Source: Chryseobacterium sp. R2A-55 (lineage in GTDB: Bacteria; Bacteroidota; Bacteroidia; Flavobacteriales; Weeksellaceae). From it: a stretch of DNA of 64,000 nucleotides. Below the pieces are notes generated by a model, which was not told where the DNA came from, did no database searches, and saw nothing but the letters and a program-made list of their open reading frames with translations. The translations under genes were made by a program, and so were the position numbers. Location of the stretch: the NCBI RefSeq assembly GCF_021401085.1, contig NZ_JACBFP010000011.1, positions 1-64,000 on the forward strand. The letters are read 5' to 3'. Of this stretch, positions 1-7,026 are shown piece by piece; within the stretch, counting starts at the first letter, position 1, and every line of letters starts with the position of its first letter.

Positions 1-235
1 ACGAAAAACCGACACCCGACGAAGAACCCATGTTCCACCAGTTTTCATATTTTATTTGGGAATAATCTGTATAATCGGGGTTCCAAGTTGGATTTACTGC
101 GTCGTGACCAACGCATAACTTTATGAATGCTTTTGCAGCTTCAACATGGCGTTCCGGACATCCAGTGATTTCGATTTTGTTGATGTCCAATCCTTCTTTT
201 TCGAAGGCTTCTTTAATACTTGGTAATTTTTTCAT
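1..235 (-). CDS. Phage protein, 3' end outside the window; paralogue of the next gene
   Basis: The reading frame starts at the ATG on 235-233 and runs off the left edge still open (78 codons seen). The product begins MKKLPSIKEAFEKEGLDINK and reaches a segment NPTWNPDYTDYSQIKYENWW followed by SSSGVGFS, which aligns with the C-terminal part of the neighbouring 155-residue protein. The N-terminal halves of the two are unrelated, so the shared part looks like a module joined to different heads. It lies 13 nt downstream of the neighbour in the prophage operon. The family is recalled as common in Bacteroidota phages; its function is unknown. Confidence 0.75.
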   Translation of the reverse strand, partial: MKKLPSIKEAFEKEGLDINKIEITGCPERHVEAAKAFIKLCVGHDAVNPTWNPDYTDYSQIKYENWWNMGSSSGVGFS

Positions 236-248
236 ATCTATTTTAATT

Positions 249-716
249 TTAAATTGTCATAAAGTCTTTAAATATTGATGTAAACTGAGTTCCCGCATAT
301 TTTGCCAAACCAGAATTTTTCAGGGCAAGGCGGGAACCGACAAGCGAAAGCGTATTCCAGCCATCGCAGACGGTGCACGAAAAACCGACACCCGACGAAG
401 AACACATTTTAAACCAGGGAAAATATTTGTATTGGCTTGAATTTGTCCAATCCGGAACCCAGCCTTCATTTAGAGCCTTAATAATGACTACAGCCATTTG
501 ATTCTTTAAAATATGACTGGTTATTTCTGCTTTTTGAAGTTTACGTAATTCAATAACTTCTAAGTCATTTTCGCCAAGTTCTTCAACAGCATCATCGATG
601 CTTTTAATTCTTTCGGTAACGTCTTTTGGAAGTGGTGCAAATTTTACCGTTCCGCTTTTTTCGTCGAAAGATTCTACTTTGAATCCTGCGGGAATTTCAA
701 TTTTTAATGTGTTCAT
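249..716 (-). CDS. Conserved phage protein with W/GSRL-type C-terminal module
   Basis: This 155-residue protein has two parts. Residues 1-75 are a charged, helical head (GTVKFAPLPKDVTERIKSID). Residues about 85-155 are an aromatic module with VPDWTNSSQYKYFPWFKM, SSSGVGFS, VGSRLALKN and KYAGTQF. Proteins ending in VGSRL.FK and YAGKQF are recalled as frequent in Bacteroidota phages, without a known role. No signal peptide or membrane segment is seen. It follows the membrane-protein gene by 19 nt in the leftward prophage operon and precedes a paralogue. A role in virion or host interaction would be a guess. Confidence 0.8.
   Translation of the reverse strand: MNTLKIEIPAGFKVESFDEKSGTVKFAPLPKDVTERIKSIDDAVEELGENDLEVIELRKLQKAEITSHILKNQMAVVIIKALNEGWVPDWTNSSQYKYFPWFKMCSSSGVGFSCTVCDGWNTLSLVGSRLALKNSGLAKYAGTQFTSIFKDFMTI
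377..403. repeat. 27-bp direct repeat shared by the two paralogous phage genes
   Basis: The first 27 bases of the window recur exactly here. Both copies encode the same frame (the SSSGVGFS segment) on the minus strand. The flanking codons differ, so identity at the DNA level over this stretch suggests recent duplication or gene conversion rather than protein constraint alone. Confidence 0.85.
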
Positions 717-735
717 TGTAAAAATTATTAATTGT

Positions 736-1041
736 TTAATCTTTAATATATTCTAATACTTCGCCAGTGCTTGTAACGCCTTCGAAAAGATGTGCATTAG
801 TGCTGGTCACTATAACCGTCATGTGTGGATGATGATTCTCGGCGAGGTATTTTATTAAAACCTTTGCGCAATCATCAAAATCGTTAACATCGACATGGAT
901 ACCCTTATAAATCGGATAAGGAACCTCCTTTTCTTCCAAATGATGGAACGAGCTCTCAGTTATTACGGTAATTATTGCGCCTATGCAGATACCTGCAAAA
1001 AGAGCTAATAATCCGACTGTTAATAAAATTATTGCTTCCAT
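736..1041 (-). CDS. Small phage protein with one N-terminal membrane segment
   Basis: The 101-residue product starts with a strong hydrophobic helix (residues 3-27, LLTVGLLALFAGICIGAIIT) without a signal-peptidase site. The remaining 70 residues are soluble and end with HMTVIVTSTNAHLFEGVTST. It is probably an inner-membrane-anchored prophage protein. It sits 3 nt downstream of the DUF3164-like gene and is surely co-transcribed with it. The family is not recognised. Confidence 0.75.
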   Translation of the reverse strand: MEAIILLTVGLLALFAGICIGAIITVITESSFHHLEEKEVPYPIYKGIHVDVNDFDDCAKVLIKYLAENHHPHMTVIVTSTNAHLFEGVTSTGEVLEYIKD

Positions 1042-1044
1042 AAC

Positions 1045-1740
1045 TTACTCGGATGGTAATAAAAATGTTAAATCCATATCCGCTGGAAGTTCTGCGCTTG
1101 TGATCGATAGCGGCAGATTCTTTTCTATTCCGGTTTTGTCGGTGTATGATGCCTCAATAAACCATTTGCTAAGCTTTGGCTTATATTCTGCCTGAATCAG
1201 CTCAACCCCTTTTTGAAAATCGGTGTGAGGGAAATCCTTATCTGCAATCTGACGAAGCTCCAATACTTTTTTGCTGTCCAAATCGCCTTTTCCGTTTCTT
1301 TGTAATAGACGGTAGATCATTGAAAGTAGTTTCTTTGAGTTTTCATCCTTTCCAAGTGACCCAATGAACTTGTGTATCATTGCAATTCCATAGGAGGCAT
1401 TTTCTCCATAACCGTCAGTAATTCTGTAACCCAATCTTATGCTTTCATTACCTACTGTGATGGTGTGTGTCTGCTGATTGCTTTTAATACCGATAGTCTC
1501 GATTTTTTGTTTGAGATAGATTTCAAAATCAGAAAAAACTTTTGCTTTTGCTTTCTCTAATGTTTCTGAGGCTTCCCGAAGGATTCTCATAGATTCAGGC
1601 AGCGTTTCAGCCGCCAATTCGTCGAGAGCTTTTAGATCGGCTGCTCTCTTTTCTTTTTCTGCTTTTTCTTGCTCTCTGAGCTGTTTTTGAAGCTCTTTTT
1701 TTTGGTCTGCTGATAAAGCATTGATGTCAATTGTTGTCAT
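1045..1740 (-). CDS. DUF3164-like protein of Mu-like phages
   Basis: The 231-residue protein opens with a very charged coiled-coil-like region (residues about 10-75). The middle carries QTHTITVGNESIRLGYRITD and the rest is helical, ending in an acidic tail. Length, the internal NESIRLGYR-type strand and position behind the transposition genes match the DUF3164 family found in early operons of Mu-type phages, whose biochemical role is unknown. No membrane segment or cysteine is present. The gene follows an 81-codon gene after 18 nt. The family call is from memory of its features, so moderately certain. Confidence 0.7.
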   Translation of the reverse strand: MTTIDINALSADQKKELQKQLREQEKAEKEKRAADLKALDELAAETLPESMRILREASETLEKAKAKVFSDFEIYLKQKIETIGIKSNQQTHTITVGNESIRLGYRITDGYGENASYGIAMIHKFIGSLGKDENSKKLLSMIYRLLQRNGKGDLDSKKVLELRQIADKDFPHTDFQKGVELIQAEYKPKLSKWFIEASYTDKTGIEKNLPLSITSAELPADMDLTFLLPSE

Positions 1741-1758
1741 ATTGTTGCTAATAAATTG

Positions 1759-2004
1759 TTAATTTTCTTTTGTTGTTACATTTTTAATTCGGTGTTTTAG
1801 GAAACCGTAATTAATGTGTGGAGGCTTATGAATTGGACAAGGCAACCCGGGTAAAAGCATGTCCGGTGATTTAATCGGAATAAAACCGCCCTTCCAGATT
1901 GAAGATTGAAAAGGCTTCGTTTCTATAATTTCACCATTTTCGTCGCATACTATTTCTAAGAAGTCTTGACCGTTGTCTTCTAATTCTATTATTGTATTTT
2001 TCAT
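1759..2004 (-). CDS. Small hypothetical phage protein
   Basis: This 81-residue product reads MKNTIIELEDNGQDFLEIVC and continues with a proline-rich stretch (LLPGLPCPIHKPPHINYGF). It has two cysteines and no membrane segment. It lies 3 nt after the preceding gene in the early prophage operon, with a start-stop arrangement that implies translational coupling. The family is not recognised. Confidence 0.7.
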   Translation of the reverse strand: MKNTIIELEDNGQDFLEIVCDENGEIIETKPFQSSIWKGGFIPIKSPDMLLPGLPCPIHKPPHINYGFLKHRIKNVTTKEN

Positions 2005-2007
2005 TTT

Positions 2008-2229
2008 TTAAAAGGGGCTTACCCAGCTGTATTTTGTGATGTAAATTAATTTTGTTTTCATTTTTTCTTCCACATTTTCCGGTAACTTGTAATCTTTGTT
2101 ATTTAACAGAGCGCTTCGGTTCTGGTGGATGAACATCCGGTCAAAGTCCGTGAGGTACTTTTCGCCGTAACTGTCGTACTGTAGAGCTACAGTGAGCTGT
2201 AGGAATCTGTCTTCGTAATTTTCTGTCAT
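2008..2229 (-). CDS. Small hypothetical phage protein
   Basis: A 73-residue soluble protein, MTENYEDRFLQLTVALQYDS at its start, rich in aromatic and charged residues. It is packed 6 nt behind the P-loop ATPase gene and 3 nt before the next gene. No known domain is seen. Its place suggests an accessory to the early replication or transposition functions, which is inference from position only. Confidence 0.7.
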   Translation of the reverse strand: MTENYEDRFLQLTVALQYDSYGEKYLTDFDRMFIHQNRSALLNNKDYKLPENVEEKMKTKLIYITKYSWVSPF

Positions 2230-2235
2230 AGTTTT

Positions 2236-2865
2236 TTATTCTAATTTGGCGTAATAACTTGCTGCGCGTTCTGCATCGATGATATATTCTTTACCACCGC
2301 CGTATCGGCTTTCGGGATAGGCTTTAAAACCTTCAACTTTGATCTTCACATCAGCATCGAATTTTATATCTTCAGCCAGCGATCCTTTGGGATTTCCGCT
2401 TTTGTCGGCTTGAGAAATAAAAATCCATAACTTGTTTCGGAACCGCTCTCTCAACTCTTCAAAACCTTTCTTATTGAGTTTCGCATATTGTAAACTGTCA
2501 ATCATGATAATTTCTGGACTGCGTTGTTTTTCGAGACGCTCGAAAATCTTTTCCATGGGCACCCGGTTGCCGAATAAAACCTTTTCTTTTACCGAACTGA
2601 TCCCGGATCGCTCCACATTCATTTTGAAAGATTTCGTTTTACCCTCTTCCAAAGTGTTTATCAGAACTTTGTTCTTTACGAAACCGGTGAGATACTTTGC
2701 GAGCTGCATCATGAATGATGATTTTCCGTTGAATGATTTCCCGTAGATAATCCAAACTCCACGTGCTTCCGGTTTTCCAAATGAGGCCTCCCATTTTCCT
2801 TCGAAGTTGAAATCTTTAAACTTTGTACTTTCCAGCTCTTCTACCGAGAAAAAATCATTCGCCAT
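2236..2865 (-). CDS. Phage P-loop ATPase, RecA-like
   Basis: This 209-residue protein carries a Walker A motif GKSFNGKS (residues 42-49) and a Walker B motif EIIMIDS (118-124), followed by LQYAKLNKKGFEELRERF and WIFISQADKSGNPKG, which resembles sensor and L1/L2 regions of RecA-fold ATPases. The length of about 210 residues fits small phage RecA-like recombinases or annealing ATPases of the Sak4 kind as well as other compact phage ATPases; the sequence alone does not decide. It follows the HNH/HTH gene by 1 nt and is the second ATPase in this operon besides the MuB-like one. Confidence 0.75.
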   Translation of the reverse strand: MANDFFSVEELESTKFKDFNFEGKWEASFGKPEARGVWIIYGKSFNGKSSFMMQLAKYLTGFVKNKVLINTLEEGKTKSFKMNVERSGISSVKEKVLFGNRVPMEKIFERLEKQRSPEIIMIDSLQYAKLNKKGFEELRERFRNKLWIFISQADKSGNPKGSLAEDIKFDADVKIKVEGFKAYPESRYGGGKEYIIDAERAASYYAKLE

Positions 2866-2866
2866 A

Positions 2867-3304
2867 TTATTTGTTTTTGTTTCTCAACTGGTAAATCGCG
2901 GTTCTTGTAACGCCGTACTCTTTGGCTAAAGAGTTGCCGGATTGCCCGCCTTTTAATTTTTCCAAAATTTCAGCAGTCTGAGTCATGCTAAGCTTTGGAG
3001 AGAATTTTTTATTTCCGCCTTTTGGACCCCACATTAAGTTTGAATAATGGTAATTATTGTGATCTTCATCGATGTGCTTAGGCATGAGCTGCGGATCTGG
3101 TGTAACACCTTTCCAACATTCTAAAACTAGCTTTGCAAGACCGATCTGTTTGTTTTTAAAGTAGAAAAACCTGTGAGCGTGCCTTTCGGAACCTTTATCT
3201 CTTACCTTTATTTTAACAGGGTTTTCATTCCATATAACCTCAGAGCCGTCCTCATTCACTTTTAAACCTTCTATTTCTGGATGATATCTATACTCTTTCA
3301 TCAT
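2867..3304 (-). CDS. HNH endonuclease-like protein with C-terminal helix-turn-helix
   Basis: Residues 55-93 (LAKLVLECWKGV, then MPKHIDEDHNNYHYSNLMWG) have the HNH_3 pattern of phage and intron homing endonucleases: H77-I-D79, N83-N84 and N89-L-x-W. The first histidine of the usual V-N-H-I-D motif is retained as K-H-I-D. Residues 104-145 form a resolvase-type helix-turn-helix (GNSLAKEYGVTRTAIYQLRN). Its start codon overlaps the stop of the MuB-like gene by 4 nt, so it is translationally coupled to the transposition genes. It could be a homing-type nuclease that joined the operon or a DNA-binding protein that lost catalysis. Confidence 0.75.
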   Translation of the reverse strand: MMKEYRYHPEIEGLKVNEDGSEVIWNENPVKIKVRDKGSERHAHRFFYFKNKQIGLAKLVLECWKGVTPDPQLMPKHIDEDHNNYHYSNLMWGPKGGNKKFSPKLSMTQTAEILEKLKGGQSGNSLAKEYGVTRTAIYQLRNKNK

Positions 3305-4161
3305 ACTATTAATCTGTCTTTTTCGTCAATTCTTGAAGCTATTACAGCGTTGTACACTTTTCTTAGATCACCTTTTGATAACATAGATACCTTGTTCAGT
3401 AATCTTTCGTCATTCAAGCCATTTCCAACGGCTACCAATTTTACATCACTTGCAGAAGTGTCCTCCAGTTCGATAAAAGAGCCATATCGGCTTTTTATTT
3501 CCTCATATCCTTTTTTTCTTAACCTGATACCGTCATCAATTCTTTTCTTTAGAAAATGAGTGCCTAAAATGATTATAGAGCAATGTTTGAATAGCTCGTT
3601 GTACAATGTGATGAGAAATAAAAAAACATCATCGGGAACTTTATCAATTTCATCTAATATCAATTGTGGATTCTCTAAATCCTTGATTTTTCGCACTAAG
3701 TCACGCATCATATGGGAAATTTTCGGAGTGAAATCTTTAGAACCCATTTGCATCAAGATTTCCGAAAGGAAAAAACTTCTGTCCCAATACTGTCCACATT
3801 CTACCCGAAAAACATTTTTATTTTCAGAGGCGAATTTTTTAGTAGCCTCAGACTTTCCAGCACCTGCATTGCCAATAAAACTTAAAACCAAATGATTGGT
3901 CTTAGCATCATCAATTCTTGTCAGTATTGTTTTAGAATTCGTGGTGTCAACAAATTGCCATTCCTTAGAATTGTGCCCAACTTGTGCACCTACTCTTCGA
4001 AACATATCATCCGAGTATGGTTCCCAGTTGCCACTCAATAAATGTGAAACAACAGCAGTGGAAACACCTTTCAAAGATGCAGATGCTTTGTTTTGACTTC
4101 CTTTTTGTTCAACGTAGTTTCTTAGGAGTTCTACGATTGCAATTTTTTCCTTTTGATTCAT
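3301..4161 (-). CDS. MuB-like AAA+ ATPase, transposition target activator
   Basis: This 286-residue protein has an N-terminal helix-turn-helix (residues about 20-60, SQNKASASLKGVSTAVVSHL) and an AAA+ ATPase core with Walker A GNAGAGKS (97-104) and Walker B LILDEIDK (167-174). This is the architecture of phage Mu protein B, which binds target DNA as ATP-dependent filaments and delivers it to the transposase. It starts 2 nt after the stop of the MuA-like transposase gene, the same order as in Mu. The C-terminal part (residues about 240-275) has the helical bundle seen in the family. High confidence. Confidence 0.9.
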   Translation of the reverse strand: MNQKEKIAIVELLRNYVEQKGSQNKASASLKGVSTAVVSHLLSGNWEPYSDDMFRRVGAQVGHNSKEWQFVDTTNSKTILTRIDDAKTNHLVLSFIGNAGAGKSEATKKFASENKNVFRVECGQYWDRSFFLSEILMQMGSKDFTPKISHMMRDLVRKIKDLENPQLILDEIDKVPDDVFLFLITLYNELFKHCSIIILGTHFLKKRIDDGIRLRKKGYEEIKSRYGSFIELEDTSASDVKLVAVGNGLNDERLLNKVSMLSKGDLRKVYNAVIASRIDEKDRLIV

Positions 4162-4163
4162 AT

Positions 4164-6188
4164 CTAATTACTTATTATTTGTTCGAATAGTGATTTTTTG
4201 TTTGTCTGTATTTGCTCCTCTTTAGTTCCGTATGCAAGCATTTTCGCATCAAGTTCCCAGTTGTCAACAATCATTGCATTTTGCTCATCAACGAGGGATT
4301 CTCGTGTAATTCCGGTGCGTTCTGCAATCTCCTGGTACCTTGTCCAGTCGCGCATCATTTCGCGGTCTCTAACCGCCAAATCTTTCAGCATTTGTGCCTT
4401 ACTGTCTTCAGTAGAGAATTTCATCATTTGGCTGTGTTCCCGTTTTTTCTGCGCGTAAGCGACAAATACTTTTTGCCCTTTTTCGTTCAGCTCATACAGT
4501 TTTATATACTGATCTAAATATTCTGGATCATAGTTGACAATCAGTTTTGTGTTCACGTATTTTTGTCTGAAATCCTCGTCGATCTGGTTATCCTTGTCAT
4601 ATACTTCAAAGTCGTAATCAACGCCGGAAACGGTCAGCTTCATTCCTTCACGTTTATAAAGCTTCGGTTTGGTTTCTTCCAGCCAGAACATTGAGATTTG
4701 TTCGAATGCATCAAGTTCTTGTGTATGTTCTGACTTGGCCGCGTAAACTTCGTTTCGAGATTTGTTGAACCGTGGGTGTTTCATCCCGTTCCACTCGTTG
4801 ACCATTACGATGAAGTGCTTGTAAAGCTCATCTTTGGTTGGTAGTGCATCTTTGAATTCCTTAATGAAATCTACATTCACCTGTGAGCGGCTTTGCTTTG
4901 CTTTAATCGACTGTTTGTCTGAAAACCAACGCTTACCAATAACCTGCTGTTGAAAGCGGTTAAAAACCTGCTCTATAGGGTTTGATTTCCTACCGACTTT
5001 GTGGTGATAGTGTGAGTTGGCAACCTTGCTGTACAGTTCCTGCATTTTCTTGGTTCTGTGACCAGACTGCGCATCATAAGTCAGTAAATAAGGTTTTGCA
5101 CAAGCATCGTTTACTGCCATCTTTAGAGCCTTGAAGTGATCAACGTGGGTTTCGGATTCTGATAAGCTCCAACCGAGTATTTTTTCTGAATAAACATCGA
5201 TTACGACATCGATATTCATATCTGCACCCATCTTGTTTTTGTTATCCTTAACATGAATGGTGTCAAGCTTGGTCCCGTCGATTGCCCAATGTGCATTCGG
5301 GAATAGGGTTTCTTTGTTTTTCTTGATGGTGTGACCAAATCTGTTAATGTATGCCTCCTTTCCATCGCGTGGGCGCAACCATATCCTTTCGTTTTCGGGC
5401 TTCATAATGAAATTTTGAATTCCACTTTCTGAAAGCCGTGGAAATCCCGTAACGGGTCTATTTTTTTCGTAAGCTTCGAAAAGTTCCGGGATAGAACATT
5501 TGATGGGTAAAGAATAATAAGCAATCAACCATTCGCCAACTTCCTGTGATATCTTCAGAGAGTGATTATTACAATAGTTATTGTGAATTAAACCTTCTAA
5601 GCCTATTCTAGGATAGCGTTTGTTTGATTTTTCCAGAATGCAAGCTTCATACTTTGCACGGAGTGCTTGCGGATTTTCAGGAAGGTCAAACGGGTATCTA
5701 AATCTTAAATCATCGCTGATATTGTGAACTGATTCGGCGATATTCTGCCATAATTCAGCTTTGTTGATTTTTGGATTTGCGGACATGACTTTTGCCAAAA
5801 CCTTTGTAATTGCATTGAAAATAGAAACGTTTGCCGTGTACTGTGCAACAGCATCACTATTCGCTTCTGACAGATATCTGCCGTCCTCAAGTTCGTAATT
5901 CGCAAAATACGAAGCTGCCGTTTCATCATAGGCTAGAAACTCAGAAAAATGAATCGTGCTTTTTTGCTGGTGTGGATTAATTCCTAAATCATGCTCGATG
6001 ATATTTTTGAAACGTTCTGGCAGTGAACTGTAGATATATAAGGCAGGATTGCCAAGCCCACCACCATTGCGAGCCTTCTTTATTTTACCTTTACTTGCTA
6101 ACTGCTTTAGGTTATTATAGGAAATGACACCCGTTTCAGATAGCCAATTAGCCTGGACGCATAAAGTATTGTTATAGTATTCAAACAT
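4164..6188 (-). CDS. MuA-like DDE transposase
   Basis: The 674-residue protein has an N-terminal DNA-binding region typical of Mu A proteins (WLSETGVISYNNLKQLASKG and the SLPERFK motif), then an integrase-core fold. The catalytic triad is visible as D304 (HWAIDGTKLD), D372 (LLTYDAQSGH) and E406 (GRKSNPIEQVFNRF). A beta-barrel region and a C-terminal basic helix follow, as in MuA, where the tail contacts MuB. It cuts and joins the phage ends to the target for integration and replicative transposition. The gene has an unusual 75-nt leader holding a tRNA-like structure. Length agrees with MuA (663 residues). Confidence 0.95.
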   Translation of the reverse strand: MFEYYNNTLCVQANWLSETGVISYNNLKQLASKGKIKKARNGGGLGNPALYIYSSLPERFKNIIEHDLGINPHQQKSTIHFSEFLAYDETAASYFANYELEDGRYLSEANSDAVAQYTANVSIFNAITKVLAKVMSANPKINKAELWQNIAESVHNISDDLRFRYPFDLPENPQALRAKYEACILEKSNKRYPRIGLEGLIHNNYCNNHSLKISQEVGEWLIAYYSLPIKCSIPELFEAYEKNRPVTGFPRLSESGIQNFIMKPENERIWLRPRDGKEAYINRFGHTIKKNKETLFPNAHWAIDGTKLDTIHVKDNKNKMGADMNIDVVIDVYSEKILGWSLSESETHVDHFKALKMAVNDACAKPYLLTYDAQSGHRTKKMQELYSKVANSHYHHKVGRKSNPIEQVFNRFQQQVIGKRWFSDKQSIKAKQSRSQVNVDFIKEFKDALPTKDELYKHFIVMVNEWNGMKHPRFNKSRNEVYAAKSEHTQELDAFEQISMFWLEETKPKLYKREGMKLTVSGVDYDFEVYDKDNQIDEDFRQKYVNTKLIVNYDPEYLDQYIKLYELNEKGQKVFVAYAQKKREHSQMMKFSTEDSKAQMLKDLAVRDREMMRDWTRYQEIAERTGITRESLVDEQNAMIVDNWELDAKMLAYGTKEEQIQTNKKSLFEQIISN

Positions 6189-6222
6189 AGATTTAAACGG
6201 TGTTTAAATGGTTGTTAATTTG

Positions 6223-6263
6223 TTCCCAACAGAGGAATCGAACCTCTGAGAAACCGTTTGGGA
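6223..6263 (-). other. tRNA-like minihelix (acceptor stem plus T arm) before the transposase gene
   Basis: Read on the minus strand, a T arm is complete: stem AGAGG/CCTCT around the canonical loop TTCGATT. The 3' side continues directly into GTTGGGA and an unpaired A, like an acceptor strand with discriminator base. Six bases, TCCCAA, placed 10 nt upstream of the T stem pair with TTGGGA. There is no D arm or anticodon arm, and the expected complete 5' acceptor strand is not found 73 nt upstream. The structure lies between the stop codon of the 83-codon gene (immediately adjacent) and the transposase start 35 nt further on. Confidence 0.65.
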
Positions 6264-6515
6264 TTATTGTAAATCTTCGAGCTGGCTTGCCAGATCTTCC
6301 AGCTCATCAACTATATTTTGAACTGTGCTACATGTATCATCCAGTTGTTCTGTTTTTTCTTGATACGATTCACCTGCTGATGACTCCAGCCATTTTTCAG
6401 ATTTTTCGCATACATAGTCTTCACGTTGAGAGATTGTTTCTTCCAATTTCTCTAATTTGGTTTTTAGCTTTTCGGAAATTTTTAAAATAGCCTCCTGTTC
6501 TTGAGTAAATTTCAT
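6264..6515 (-). CDS. Small coiled-coil phage protein
   Basis: The 83-residue product is almost entirely charged heptad sequence (KISEKLKTKLEKLEETISQR, then DELEDLASQLEDLQ at the end) and should form a coiled coil. It has no membrane segment. It lies between a 41-codon ORF and the transposase gene in the early prophage operon; its stop codon touches the tRNA-like element. The family is not recognised; a role as regulator or transposition accessory would be inference. Confidence 0.65.
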   Translation of the reverse strand: MKFTQEQEAILKISEKLKTKLEKLEETISQREDYVCEKSEKWLESSAGESYQEKTEQLDDTCSTVQNIVDELEDLASQLEDLQ

Positions 6516-6525
6516 CTGTAAAATT

Positions 6526-6651
6526 TTAGTGGTTAAAATCAGTTCTAAAGTGAAAATCGAAATGCCAGTCCAATAAAATGACGTGTAAATAATATTTTAT
6601 CACGTTGGAGCTGTGTTTTCTGTAAGGAATAAGTGAGATTAGTTTTTTCAT
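6526..6651 (-). CDS. Possible 41-residue phage protein filling the operon gap
   Basis: An ATG one base after the stop of the upstream regulator gene opens a frame of 41 codons beginning MKKLISLIPYRKHSSNVIKY and ending HFRTDFNH, with the stop 10 nt before the next gene. The spacing fits the packed operon exactly, which supports a real gene. The composition (basic and aromatic) gives no functional clue. It is too short to judge by coding statistics by eye, so it could also be a chance frame. Confidence 0.45.
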   Translation of the reverse strand: MKKLISLIPYRKHSSNVIKYYLHVILLDWHFDFHFRTDFNH

Positions 6652-6652
6652 T

Positions 6653-6931
6653 TTATGGATTTAAAAGTTTTCTGCGATTTTCAATGACAGCCTTTAAAGC
6701 GGCGACCGCTTCTGTGTGGTTTTTGGAATACACTCTCACAAAAGCTTTTTCAACAGAAAAGCGGGAGATGTTAGCAATGTTAGCGGCCAGATCCCAATCA
6801 CCCCGTCTTTTCGACTTAAGTAACTCTTGAAGAGTTACCAAATATTTTTCCTCTTCTGGAGTAGAAGGATCAAAATATATTTTGGGTGCTTTTTCACATT
6901 TTACGGCTTCCCGTACTTTATTTATTTTCAT
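6653..6931 (-). CDS. Small putative DNA-binding regulator, first gene of the early phage operon
   Basis: The start is placed at the ATG on 6931, giving 92 residues beginning MKINKVREAVKCEKAPKIYF; an upstream ATG at 7000 would put translation across the operator repeats and is unlikely. The C-terminal half, DWDLAANIANISRFSVEKAF, looks like a helix-turn-helix followed by a helix of the type found in small phage regulators (a Ner- or Cro-like position). It is divergent from the repressor gene and first in the leftward operon. The function is inferred from place and fold appearance. Confidence 0.6.
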   Translation of the reverse strand: MKINKVREAVKCEKAPKIYFDPSTPEEEKYLVTLQELLKSKRRGDWDLAANIANISRFSVEKAFVRVYSKNHTEAVAALKAVIENRRKLLNP

Positions 6932-7014
6932 TTGTCTTATTTTTGTCTTAATTACAAGACAAATATAAATAGAAAGTTTTCTATTCACCAAATAAATCAT
7001 AGAAAACTTTCAAA
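6931..7014. promoter_or_regulatory. Operator region between repressor and early operon
   Basis: Two perfect inverted repeats lie between the divergent genes. The first is TTTGTCTT (6942-6949) with AAGACAAA (6956-6963); a third direct copy of TTTGTCTT touches the regulator start at 6931-6938. The second is GAAAGTTTTCTAT (6972-6984) with ATAGAAAACTTTC (6999-7011), whose halves are themselves nearly palindromic, so it may be two operators with centres about 27 bp apart. This fits a repressor/Cro-type switch; which protein binds which repeat cannot be told. Confidence 0.7.
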
Positions 7015-7026
7015 TTATTTTAATTT

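Noticed and set aside
1-716. A diversity-generating retroelement target
   Set aside because: The variable-looking C-terminal module invites the idea, but no reverse transcriptase, template repeat or adenine-biased variation is visible in the window.
983-1195. A 70-codon plus-strand frame in the prophage
   Set aside because: It overlaps the DUF3164-like gene and a membrane protein gene that fit the operon better.
6221-6300. A complete tRNA gene
   Set aside because: The T arm and 3' acceptor strand are good, but there is no D arm, no anticodon arm and no matching 5' acceptor strand at the right distance.
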